Assembly (NCBI GenBank): GCA_945863205.1
Contig: CAMAZK010000013.1
Location: 1 to 41,412, forward strand
From: Akkermansia muciniphila
GTDB lineage: Bacteria > Verrucomicrobiota > Verrucomicrobiia > Verrucomicrobiales > Verrucomicrobiaceae
DNA length: 41,412 bases
Reading direction: 5' to 3'
The notes under the pieces were generated by a model that saw only the letters and a program-made list of their open reading frames with translations, made no database searches and was not told the origin of the DNA. Position numbers and translations under genes: made by a program. Shown here one piece after another: positions 32,101 to 35,487 of the stretch (positions within the stretch are counted from its first letter, which is position 1; each line of letters begins with the position of its first letter).

Positions 32101-32486
32101 GCATGAATGCGCGCCCGCTCCCGCCGCAGGAGGCGCTCCTCGTCCAGACACGCGGCGCCACCGTCATCCGCACCTACACCGGGGAACTCCGCCCCGCGTC
32201 ATTGCCGCTGCCTTCCGGTGTCGGCACCCGCCTCATCGGCACTGGCTGGCCCGCCCCGCTCGCCGCTCCCATCGCAGGCCTGCACGCCGCCGTCACGCCG
32301 GAGCAGGCTGACCGCCTGCGCCTCTGGAATGGCGATACCGCAGCCGGTGTCAGCGGATACACCGGCTACTACCTCGACGACAGCGCCGGCACCCCGGCAT
32401 GGCGTCCGCAGACCCTTGATTCCAAGCCGGGGACGCCCCGTCTGCTGCCCTTCCACGGTTTCTTCCTCATCCGCACCCGTCCGTAA
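14121..32486 (+). CDS. Giant secreted repeat protein (He_PIG/GEVED/SdrD_B), 6121 aa
   Basis: A single uninterrupted frame of 18.4 kb. The order is: signal sequence (GWFALLLLLL, ending AVSQ); a unique N-terminal part to about 15015; SdrD_B; GEVED (15504); two He_PIG; a DUF11-like domain split by DUF2341+LamG (16540-17890); two He_PIG; GEVED (18432); a propeller-like part (18919-19810); two SdrD_B-like; GEVED (20628); twelve He_PIG (21108-24290); nine GEVED (24291-29206), one split by PA14; four He_PIG; two SdrD_B; and a C-terminal module (31255-32486) shared with the 1375-residue protein. Asp/Asn-rich 'DFNNNGVxTDxGEQ' loops suggest calcium binding. No anchor signal is recognised. It is probably a matrix protein or adhesin, by architecture. 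The annotated start is GTG, but a start at ATA 14103 is possible. Confidence 0.9.
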   Translation: MPFLPASKTSLSALPCSRLYRADFCGWFALLLLLLTNSTAVSQTTVVVLPGQNNTPISRVQLRINGNLTTQTTEPSPGVHINTDSAVELISVRINDSGVTRDLPLFNLAGATMHNINLTSNTQNLGVINNGSITTTSNMTNFVSAMTNMVSNNNLNNYMFYDHPTNLPPAGTADYDIRFVKALTNQDFVLVSERWGNSPFVLRPLDRFGNVITSANTVVVGGPSATSWSNPYEGYDWNTGFASSSYQNGQAFVMTVFKVTRFGLPDNQPVYGFRIDNDGDADLKFFSLSDESFDNNPPYHRLGNLVFRDNNNNGRFDTGEGVGGVNLELLNGSNQVIRTTTSSTVSGQVGYYLFEGFSAGTYRVRIPASEFASGRPLFGAQSIAPASPADDAKDDSDATGDSGVDNANPAANGILSPSTVIAGYGEPTAAQGETGFMSNVDDTDDDNGNLTVDFGFSLPTRDFGDFSGFGSVSNLANQNLRLGALVDAEAAAQTNAAATGDDLHGSDDEDGVVVPATVVPGQTASITVTRTNTIGATAYLDAWLDFNRNGALTEANEKIINNVSVATGTSNSTVTYNFTVPSTATSGVAGLRVRLARTSGLGPTGDHSSAGEIEDYTVNIAPANCPTITTTRAGGGQNYTPGDTYSFSGGTAPYTYSVSAGSLPSALTLNSSTGQITGTLLEQPQQAFTLRATDANGCFGEITILYIYLCPTLALSPTTLSAPSQGVSYSQTVTASGGTTPYSYAVTSGALPAGLSLNASTGLISGTPSATGDSTFIVRATDALGCTVSRSYTVTVGTGGGGGGTLAITKTSNASLALIPGQTITYTVNVHNPSTTTTHTNVTVSDPAPAGTTFVSGSVNASLSGGWLHSRDITINAALVDAALTNFPVRVALNSGNFSFAKARSDGHDIRFRDLSGNDLVFERESHDAASATAVYWVRVPSVSSSASTVFRVFYGNPAAPNAANTSGDVWDSNYLAVYHMHQNPGGSAPQMRDSTANARHGTVVGGVTSVAGQNGQGVQLNGSTGFIRVPTAGNLNITGNQYTLEAWVYPHNVSSNDQGIISMAQESSANEERYHLGWNWNGGLNVRRFSGSLSRLDGTSGTVVNNQWQYLAGRYTGSALQAWKNAAQVNSISASGNITSTSNDLLLGRRYDNRFFNGRFDELRISNAPRSDAWLKASYHSGLGDLFSVGAEAATGGSTGSAPSVASGWTLAPGASLTLSFRFTVNSGFSGTSITNTASVTSTQQSTPSTATITNVVCPAVTVNPTSLANGTLGLAYSQTVTATGGTGPYTWALRSGSLPAGLALNSGTGVISGTPSTGGTFTFTAEATNASGCKGSRAYTLRICPNITPSPSDLSSGSVGVPYSRTISAFSGTAPYTYQVVSGSLPGGFSLDSATGVLSGTAAASGTFTFTIRAADASGCIGTRAYTLVINSPTYDFGDFSRFGSASSIVSSDLTMGDFIDAEISAATNLAATGDDITNINDEDGVTLQSILVQGQAGVTVTVKLKNTSPGVAYLNGWVDFNNNGVLTEDERIISNVLVENGVTEDYQNFFFDVPDNATLGVVGARFRLTSTSSPGSTGVSGFGEVEDYTTTIVAPSANFRDYFYAIRAVGTRYYLDEISVYNPNSATPTVSVVPGILDLNVASPGFNTSASNAAMNGLALDWLNRRFYWNATSSGSSGYNSTLYTAAYDNVSKTWSYQAVTGSPLSNIPFNTGTPTSASAGAGAFPRAAFYGGEYYAGGQHSNNVAIWRLNASGLGLKTPPISDYRDFFRLPLTFNGGDFVIRPQDGLLVTSTVIGSANNVITHFLTNGFNPSGPAASAVDINAQIPFGTHSSVQIAGVGGVTRLYALGAAGSTVFRIDEYDTTIPAAVRVGPLPTATYTDLSEGISTSVTSLGVKGIIYHDTNGLSDGRLNGVGTNAGGTLFAMLVDNAGNLVDSFPVKEDGTFILGGASANTSYRVVLSTSFGSLGAAAPPAELPSGWLNVGEFLGSGSGSDGTVDGRLSVSIGNTGIVNATFGITRTLSIGDFVWHDANNNGIQDPGENGLSGVTVQLWSPGSDNAIGGNGTAADSLLSTSTTDSAGFYSFTGLASGRYFVTVTPPAQFLRASSISAGDNGVDGDNNGSQPGGWGTLINGPVVTLADGTEPGNLSSGGGSFDNTIDFGILPALDFGDHSAFGNANSVIVTGLRMGAQIDAETAATTNATATGDDITGIDDEDGVTLPASVPQGGSGSMTVNVTNTSGSTAFLNVWIDWNRNGVLTDAGEQVAGNVTISNGTSNSNRTVNFTAPEGASPGTAGVRVRLTSTSSPGPTGTSGNGEVEDYVMSVISCPTITLSPTSLANGTVGTAYSQTVSASGVATTWTYSVSSGTLPAGLSLNASTGVISGTPTQSTARTFTIRAAGANGCVGTRAYTVTPVCSVITVNPTSVANGTVGLSYNQTVTATGGTAPHAFDVSAGTLPAGLTLNASTGAISGTPAASNGAGVSVTIRATDAYGCVGTRAYTLKICPVISLSPTSLSNGTVGTAYSQTVSASGGATPYTYAVSSGTLPAGLSLSSAGVLSGTPTQVTARTFTVSATDANGCIGTRAYTVTPVCPTITVNPTSLANGTLGLAYSQTASATGGTAPYTFAVSAGTLPAGLTLNASTGAITGTPTASNGAGVSVTIRATDTHGCVGTRAYTLKICPVIALSPTSVSNGTVGLAYSQTMTAAGGATPHVFAVSNGTLPTGLSLSSAGVLSGTPTSTTSQAFTITATDANGCIGTRAYTVTPVCPTITVNPTSLANGTLGVAYTQTASATGGTAPYTFAVSAGTLPAGLTLNASTGVISGTPTASNGAGTSLTLRATDSLGCIGTRNVTLKICPVVILGSITTAGTVGTAYSQTVTASGGATPYVYAVTSGSLPGGLSLNASTGAITGTPNVEISATVTIRATDANGCQGTRNYTLAMSCPPLTVNPASVPAGLAGTAYTATTFTTTGGTAPYQYTIIGGTLPAGLTLSSTGVLSGTPTAGNGAGVSITVQTRDAFNCLGTRGYTIKICPVINLAAISTSATVGTAYFGATTASGGATPYVYAVSSGTLPTGLSLNTASGAISGTPTSATSQAFTITATDANGCIGTRAYTVTPVCPTITVNPTSLANGTLGLAYSQTASASGGTAPYAFAVSTGTLPAGLALNSSTGAISGTPTASNGAGVSVTIRATDTHGCVGTRAYTLKICPVITLSPTSLSNGAVGTAYSQTVSAGGGATPYTYAVSSGTLPAGLSLNSSTGAISGTPTTGNGAGANVTVRATDTHGCQGTRVYTIIICPVIAVGPASLANGTVGTAYNQTITGGGGAAPYTFTVSSGTLPAGLTLNSGTGVISGTPTSTVSASFTVRATDARGCTGTRTYTVAPDPNTDFGDFSGFAAASSIVNAALRIGSLVDAETSATTNAEATGDDVTGADDEDGVVIPSLTAGQPVSLPVTVTNTTGAAAYLNAWIDFNNNGLLTDAGEQVATNVPVPNGTTNGSVTLNFTVPTDAVTAATSLGTRFRITNIQNPGPTGLAGIGEVEDHSVIILAPLTDFGDFSGAPDVSNTASSNLRLGPLVDTEYAATVNATATGDDVTGVDDEDGVTLPPLTAGAPVTVVARVTNNTGATGYLNAWIDYNNNGVFTDPGEQIASNVLVASGTNNATRNLNLNVPPNAVTGVGVGVRVRLTTATSPGSTGAGGIGEVEDYVAVISPPTTDFGDLAGFGDASSTVVNNLRIGALVDTEFSPTKNATATGDDITAQDDEDGVTFPSMIAGAPAVIPVRVTNLTGSDAYLNGWIDFNNNGSIDDPGEQIATDLRVATGTNNALQNVSVTIPATTLTGVSLGARFRLTSTAGPGGIGASGNGEVEDYVVVVNAPTTDFGDFSGFADASQGVNPALRLGALLDAEFVSTRNATATGDDSTGIDDEDGVVLPGMTAGQTVTIPVTITNTTGGNGFLNAWFDFNNNGVLTDSGEQIASNIVIPTGTTGGVVNLTAAVPASAVTGTHIGLRFRLSAPSGLGPTGNNALAGEIEDYAVIIAAPTTDFGDHSGLPDASSTADTNLTLGAVVDVEFSATTNADATGDDSTGIDDEDGVVMPGSLQPGSGVVIPVMIKNATGSSAYLHSWIDFNNDGVLNDATIADGGERLEAPRLIISHSKGTILREFWTGIGGTSVVNLTGHAAYPDSPTGSDLRTQFSTPTNWADNMGQRVRGWVYPPVSGEYTFWVSGDDETHLYLSTDASPANTSLIARVPFWSGPLEWTKFPEQKSVKITLEADRPYYIEALMKEGGGGDNLAAAWELPGTATGPVVIDGQYLAPWTASAAPPGESVQEVSFTVPVTASPGSHRAARFRLTSTSATGPAGASGTGEVEDYTVTITAPTNDFGDWSGAASASNGVSPNLLMGSAVDAEYFAAANASATGDDLQGIDDEDGVTLPALVAGGVFNAPVVVTNNTGSSAFLNAWIDFNNNGVFTDAGEQIVTNLTVPNASNGRVLNPAVTVPANAVTGVNLGVRFRLTATATPGPTGALGGFGEVEDYVVNIAVPTLDQGDFSRFAAAASTASNALRIGALVDAEYTATLNATATGDDTSGLDDEDGVTLPTITAGGPVVMPVTITNTTGASAFLNAWVDFNNNGVLTDAGEQIAANVVIASGDGGSVRNVNFTAPATAVSGLPVGVRVRLTSTSSPGPVGTAGTGEVEDYTTVIAAPLLDFGDWSALPDASSTVDSRLRLGALADTEYAATRNSMASGDDSTGLDDEDGVVMPSMIAGAPATIPVVVTNTTGAPAYLNAWFDFNDNKAVNDPGEQIAADILVPSGTVGGTVNVTFTVPAAAITGASLGTRFRLTSVASPGITGNSGIGEVEDHLVNIAVPVTDFGDWSPAGIASNIASSNLRMGALADAEYLPTSNANATGDDITASDDEDGVTLPLLTPGTSGQATVVVTNNTGAPGYLNAWIDFNGNGSFADAGEQVAANVLVASGTNGQTRTLSFVTPTAAIPGNRGTRFRLTADQNATPTGTGGLGEVEDHMAQFACLPFLVNPTTLPVPTVGTPYSQTISALGIHPPFTFSVGSGALPAGLTLDSATGVISGTPTSSAPTLFTLAATDANGCTASRSHALTPLCPVIGITPASLTRGTVGAAYSRALAASGGTAPYGSWTVTSGALPSGLTLNTGTGVISGTPTAPASPATSFTVRVTDTYGCQASQSISLQICPVVSLSTSAPAAGAVGTAYSHTVSASGGAAPNTYAITSGTLPPGLNLNTSSGVISGIPTQAVSRTVTLRATDANSCTGTRSYTFSAACPAISLTPLTLPTAYFGGAYDQTLTASGGTAPHTFIIEQGALPTGLFLAANGIISGVPSVVGDFTFTVKAQDSYGCFALVDYSLAVRTISIGNLVFEDFNNNGRFDPGEPGLAGARVQLFAAGSDGAIGGSGSAADTQTGSDILTPATGAYLFTSVPPGRYYVKVTPTKAYHVTGGTPALTDNDENGNNDGSQPGGPGTPLFSPVITLAGGTEPITDGDNDPDTNLSLDFGLWASSKIGNFVFLDINGDGVLNPGERIQDVLVLLYAENATPGVDEPVGAAISDSKGRYLIENINNGSYFLHVPASQFAPGMPLEGLVPMAAVTLGDDDAGQDLIFNNAPATNGASTGVFSVRAGFAPVGAAESGADGGFDDEQDDDRVDLTRDLGFASPLGSGFASSSRAGRILSMKAESAANTQPATLLEWSQTRDIGGPLDDPDADGAANLLEYALGTDPLSGLGVERMKLEHAADGSRIDLVLTRPNSPQEDITVSIETTGDLDAAAWTRRALPAAAVFNADGTVTRRYADIAASSSPQTGFLRIRVELDADRDGTPEAAAVSTVLGWSRQTFAPGTRTFSMPLVPHALFTGRAAGLIGREITLPVALTLPAGSHYLEVLDGALAGRHFEIDAAASSGSVITLTENVPSGILGARIALRTHWTLAALLPPDEFAAEDRLQLFDPATSAYTSLAPVAGAWTADVLGMNARPLPPQEALLVQTRGATVIRTYTGELRPASLPLPSGVGTRLIGTGWPAPLAAPIAGLHAAVTPEQADRLRLWNGDTAAGVSGYTGYYLDDSAGTPAWRPQTLDSKPGTPRLLPFHGFFLIRTRP
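15086..15093. repeat. G8 tract inside the giant gene (first)
   Basis: Eight consecutive guanines lie in the first SdrD_B domain of the giant gene, around codon 323. A one-base slip would stop translation soon after and remove about 95 % of the protein. The present length keeps the frame open. Confidence 0.6.
16728..17700 (+). other. DUF2341 + LamG cassette inserted within a DUF11-like domain
   Basis: The DUF11-like domain starts at about 16540 (LAITKTSNASLALIPGQTIT, then TVSDPAPAGTTFVSGSV). It is interrupted by a DUF2341-type segment (ITINAALVDAALTNFPVRVA, VFRVFYGNPAAP) and a LamG/concanavalin-like domain (GVQLNGSTGFIRVP, YTLEAWVYPHN, GRFDELRISNAPRS). The closing strands of the DUF11 fold then resume at about 17735 (WTLAPGASLTLSFRF, then SITNTASVTST). 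LamG domains commonly bind carbohydrate or protein ligands. Confidence 0.65.
19646..19653. repeat. G8 tract inside the giant gene (second)
   Basis: Another run of eight guanines occurs near codon 1842, in the propeller-like part. Slippage here would give a protein of about 1850 residues lacking the long He_PIG and GEVED arrays and the C-terminal module. Confidence 0.6.
21108..24290 (+). repeat. Tandem array of twelve He_PIG (putative Ig) domains, 528-bp superperiod
   Basis: The 'Cys-Pro' codon that opens each domain occurs at 21108, 21372, 21639, 21900, 22167, 22428, 22695, 22956, 23223, 23484, 23751 and 24018. The intervals alternate 267 and 261 bp from 21372 to 23751, so the true unit is a two-domain block of exactly 528 bp. 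Type 1 units open CPTITVNPTSLANGTLG and type 2 units CPVIxLSPTSLSNGTVG. Each domain has a second Cys in 'GCxGTR'. Blocks at 21900 and 23484 are very similar in DNA, pointing to recent duplication. Confidence 0.85.
24291..29206 (+). repeat. Tandem array of nine GEVED domains
   Basis: Each unit opens with 'DFGDxSG', contains 'ATGDDxxGxDDEDGV' and 'AWIDFNNNGVxTDAGEQI', and ends in 'GEVEDY'. Starts lie at 24291, 24783, 25272, 25761, 26253, 27264, 27756, 28245 and 28734. Spacings are 489 or 492 bp (163-164 residues), except 1011 bp for the fifth, which holds a PA14-like insertion. Three further GEVED copies are dispersed upstream at 15504, 18432 and 20628. The array contains no cysteine, unlike the He_PIG arrays on either side. 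Confidence 0.85.
26575..27090 (+). other. PA14-like domain inserted within the fifth tandem GEVED domain
   Basis: The GEVED unit begins normally (WIDFNNDGVLND) and then departs into about 170 residues with PA14 features: REFWTGIGGTSVVNLT, RGWVYPPVSGEYTFWVSGDD, HLYLSTDASP, PYYIEALMKEGGGGDNLAAAW. It resumes GEVED with VSFTVPVTASPGSHRAARFR and GEVEDY. PA14 domains are beta-barrels that bind carbohydrate in many adhesins and glycosidases. The insert accounts exactly for the 1011-bp spacing in the array. Confidence 0.75.
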
Positions 32487-32489
32487 CGC

Positions 32490-33509
32490 TCACACCACGC
32501 CAAAGGCGCAGACCTCGTTTTTGTTCGCGCACAGCCGGGTCAGGTAAAAATCCGCGCACAGCGGCGGCGCCTCGCGTTTCAGCGTTTCCAGCAGGGCGTA
32601 CTCGTCGTGCCCCTTGAATTTGATCGTCACCACAAAGTTCCGCATCCGCCCCTCCCGCAGCCATTCCAGCAGCAGGTCCATGCTGCGCTGCGGCGCGGCG
32701 ATGACATCGCACACCAGCCAGTCCACGACCTCCTCCGGCTTGAACTTGAACGCGTCCGCGATCTCCAGCCGCAGTCCCGGGTGCCGCATCAGGTCCTCGC
32801 GCAATTCCGAGCGGTCCACCGCTGTCACCCGTGCTCCCCGGTGCAGCGCCACGTAGCTCCAACTGCCCGGAGACGCGCCCAGATCCACGCAGCTCTGGCC
32901 TTTTTCGATCCGGCGGCCCATGCGCGCCTCCGCCTCCACCAGCTTCGCAAAGGCGCGTGAGGGGGCGCTCTTGTCCTCCGCCCACGGCACATGCCCGCGT
33001 GGAAAACACGACACCAGATGCCGCCAGGCGTGCAGCTCCGGCGCACGACACGCGGAGAGCCAGCCGCCATCCGGCGCGGTCAGAAAACACTGCACCAGCG
33101 ATGTCTCCTCATCGAAAACCGCCTCCGAATCCTCCAGCGAGCGCAGCAGATGCCGGCGGCGCTTCTTCAGCCGCTCCACCACCGCCGTGCGGATCAGTTC
33201 GCAGCGGTTCTCCCCTGCCCTGCCTTCTCCATAGCCCGGCCACACGTGCAGACGCCACGGGGCGGCATCCGGGAACACGCCCGCCACCGCCTCGATGATC
33301 CGGTCCGCCCAGGCATTGATCGACACCGCCTGCACCGCCACCGCATTCGGTAGCGTCTGCCGTGCAAAGGCCAGCCTGCACCCTTGCAGATCTGCATCCG
33401 CACCGATCCCGACGCCCTCCAGCTCCCGCAGCACCACGCCCGGCGCCGTCCGCCGCAGCTCATCCGCCAGAAACGGCGTCACATCGGGCTCGGCGGGAAA
33501 AAGATGCAC
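32490..33509 (-). CDS. RlmM-like 23S rRNA 2'-O-methyltransferase (paralogue 2)
   Basis: A 339-residue protein with the RlmM layout: an N-terminal substrate-binding part, then the PSRAFAKLVEAE motif (K189), the SAM loop VDLGASPGSWSYVA (208-221), TAVDRSEL, DAFKFKP, DWLVCDVIAAP (D268), TIKFKG (K297/K299) and NKNEVCAFG (E332). The K-D-K-E set and the ASPG and DAFxFxP motifs fit RlmM, which methylates the 2'-OH of C2498 in E. coli 23S rRNA. This is closer to RlmM than the gene at 6858. The stop is only 3 bp from the stop of the convergent giant gene. The start lies 15 bp after the esterase stop on the same strand, so the two may be co-transcribed. Confidence 0.8.
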   Translation of the reverse strand: MHLFPAEPDVTPFLADELRRTAPGVVLRELEGVGIGADADLQGCRLAFARQTLPNAVAVQAVSINAWADRIIEAVAGVFPDAAPWRLHVWPGYGEGRAGENRCELIRTAVVERLKKRRRHLLRSLEDSEAVFDEETSLVQCFLTAPDGGWLSACRAPELHAWRHLVSCFPRGHVPWAEDKSAPSRAFAKLVEAEARMGRRIEKGQSCVDLGASPGSWSYVALHRGARVTAVDRSELREDLMRHPGLRLEIADAFKFKPEEVVDWLVCDVIAAPQRSMDLLLEWLREGRMRNFVVTIKFKGHDEYALLETLKREAPPLCADFYLTRLCANKNEVCAFGVV

Positions 33510-33524
33510 GTTCGCGGCGGACGA

Positions 33525-35150
33525 TCACGGTTTGGCAGGCGTCGGCGGCGCGACGTTTTCCTTGAAGGGAGACACCACGCCCAGCGTGGACGGAATGAAG
33601 TCGTCCGTGCGGAAGCAGGAAGCGGGAAGCCCCTCCGCGTTCATGAGGTTCGCACCCTCCGGCCAGCTCGCCCATGCATAGCGCACTCCCACCGGCTCCG
33701 GCACCTGCTCGCTCCAGACCACCACCTCGTTGCCCTCGATCTTCGCCTTTGCCCACACCCACTTCTGGTCGGCGCCGGTGATCTGGAAGTGCCCGGGCTC
33801 CTTGCCGTCCCGCGTCTTCAAACCGCCGCCGACATGCGTGAACTGCACGCGCACCTTGTCCCCCTGCACCACGGAGGAGAGGTAAAGCGGCCCGCAGTAC
33901 TCCGTGCCCGTGCGCCCATAGTCGTTCGCCAGCGCCCACAGCGCCAGCCGCCGGCCCACCTCCTGCTTGTTCTTCGGGTGGATGTCATTCTGCTCGCCGA
34001 TGTCGTTGGTGATCGCGATCCCGCTCTTGTCGATCGTCTGCGCCGTCAGCGTCTGCGCCTCCTGCAGCTCCGCCCAGGTGTCCGCCACGCCGGCATCCTT
34101 AGTCACCGGCCGGCTGTTCCCGAAGCTCGCCAGTTGCACCATGTAGAATGAAAACACATCCACCCACTGCTTGCGCCAGTCGTTGATCATCGTCGGCATC
34201 AGCTCCTGGTACTGAAACGCCCGGCGCTGGTTCGACTCCCCCTGATACCAGATCACTCCTTTGATCCCGTAGGGCACCAGCGGCACCACCATGCCGTTGA
34301 ACAGCACGCTCGGGTGGTGCGGCGTCTTCGTCGGATCATCCGGCGGGCGTGGCGCCCGCGGCTTGGTCTTCTTCTTGCCCGCAGGCAGCTTCGCATTCTC
34401 AGCGTCGATCTTTTTCACCTGCTCCCGCCAGTCCGCATTCCGCTGGTCAAAAGCCGCCTGCTCCTTCGCCGCATCCCACTTGGACACATGATCCGCCCAG
34501 TCCGTCAGCAGCTCGCTCGCACAGGGCCGCTCCTCCAGCGCCTCGCGGCTCGTCCACGCCTCGATGCGTGTGCCGCCCCATGACGTGTTGATCAGCCCCA
34601 CCGGCACCTTCAGCACCTGGTGCAGATGCCTGCCGAAGAAATAACCCACCGCAGAAAAATCACCCGCATTCGCCGGCGTCGCCTCCTTCCACGCGCCCTT
34701 GCAGTCCTCCTGCGGCGTCATGCTCGGGCTCCGCTCCACGTTGAACATGCGGATCTGCGGGTGATTCGCCCCCGCGATCTCCGCCTCCGCGTTTCCCGCC
34801 TGCTTCACCGTCCACTGCATGTTCGACTGCCCGGAGCAGATCCACACCTCCCCCACCAGCACGTTCTTGACCGTGATCGTGTTCTTTCCCGCCACCACCA
34901 GATCCGTCGGCGTCGCATTCGCGCTCATCGGATTCAGCGTGATCGACCATTTTCCGTCCGAAGCCGTCAGCATGCTGTGCGCCTGCTCCCCGAAGGTCAG
35001 CTTCACCTCCTCCCCCGCGTCCGCCGTGCCCCAGACGCGCACCAGTTGCAGTTGCTGCAGCACCATTCCGTCGGAAAACACCGCCGGGAGTTTCACCTCG
35101 GCCTGCAGGCCGGAGACGGTCAGGATCAGAAAGCAGAAAAATCGTTTCAT
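33525..35150 (-). CDS. Secreted sialate O-acetylesterase-like enzyme (SGNH hydrolase)
   Basis: A 541-residue secreted enzyme of the sialate 9-O-acetylesterase family, which removes acetyl esters from sugars such as sialic acid or plant polysaccharides. The start at 35150 is chosen because it begins a clear signal peptide (MKRFFCFLILTVSGLQA); an in-frame ATG at 35195 adds 15 residues in front of it. Family blocks are LPAVFSDGMVLQQ, VGEVWICSGQSNMQW with the nucleophile Ser107, VPVGLINTSWGGTRIEAW, GVIWYQGESN, and a C-terminal NDIHPKNKQEVGRRLA carrying the Asp-x-x-His pair. Planctomycetes and Verrucomicrobia encode many of these for polysaccharide breakdown; the substrate here is not known. Confidence 0.88.
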   Translation of the reverse strand: MKRFFCFLILTVSGLQAEVKLPAVFSDGMVLQQLQLVRVWGTADAGEEVKLTFGEQAHSMLTASDGKWSITLNPMSANATPTDLVVAGKNTITVKNVLVGEVWICSGQSNMQWTVKQAGNAEAEIAGANHPQIRMFNVERSPSMTPQEDCKGAWKEATPANAGDFSAVGYFFGRHLHQVLKVPVGLINTSWGGTRIEAWTSREALEERPCASELLTDWADHVSKWDAAKEQAAFDQRNADWREQVKKIDAENAKLPAGKKKTKPRAPRPPDDPTKTPHHPSVLFNGMVVPLVPYGIKGVIWYQGESNQRRAFQYQELMPTMINDWRKQWVDVFSFYMVQLASFGNSRPVTKDAGVADTWAELQEAQTLTAQTIDKSGIAITNDIGEQNDIHPKNKQEVGRRLALWALANDYGRTGTEYCGPLYLSSVVQGDKVRVQFTHVGGGLKTRDGKEPGHFQITGADQKWVWAKAKIEGNEVVVWSEQVPEPVGVRYAWASWPEGANLMNAEGLPASCFRTDDFIPSTLGVVSPFKENVAPPTPAKP

Positions 35151-35198
35151 AGCGGGCAGCATCAATTGAGGCACTTTGTGGCGCAAGTAAGCCAAATG

Positions 35199-35411
35199 TC
35201 AGAGAAGGGTGCTGTCATCGCTGCGCTCCAGCTTCCCGATGCGCTTCTTGATCGTCTCCAGCAGCACCGTCATCTCATGCGCACAGCGCAGGCACTCCTT
35301 CTGCGTCTCCTCGTCACCCAGCCCCGGTACGGCGGGATGAATCTTCATGAATTGAAGGGCGATGTTTTTGCAGGCTTCACGAATCTGTGCGATGGCGGCG
35401 GGTCGGTCCAT
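35199..35411 (-). CDS. Hypothetical protein, 70 aa
   Basis: A small soluble protein, not recognised. It is mostly helical, with ECLRCAHEMTVLLETIKKRI towards the C-terminus; the CxxC pair might bind metal or simply be structural. It lies 48 bp upstream of the esterase on the same strand and is divergent from the thymidine phosphorylase gene, with a 76-bp gap between the two starts. Codon use matches its neighbours. It is probably real because it fills the space without overlap, but no function can be offered. Confidence 0.6.
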   Translation of the reverse strand: MDRPAAIAQIREACKNIALQFMKIHPAVPGLGDEETQKECLRCAHEMTVLLETIKKRIGKLERSDDSTLL

Positions 35412-35487
35412 GCACCCAGACTAGAGCGCATGACGCCGCCTGCAAGAACCTAGCCAAATCTGCGAACCCTCCGCCGTTCGTCCGCCC

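Noticed and set aside
14121..32486. Type IX secretion or RTX-type adhesin
   Set aside because: The C-terminal module does not look like the short type IX tails known to me, and no GGxGxDxxx nonapeptide runs are present. The dispersed Asp/Asn loops belong to SdrD_B and GEVED domains.
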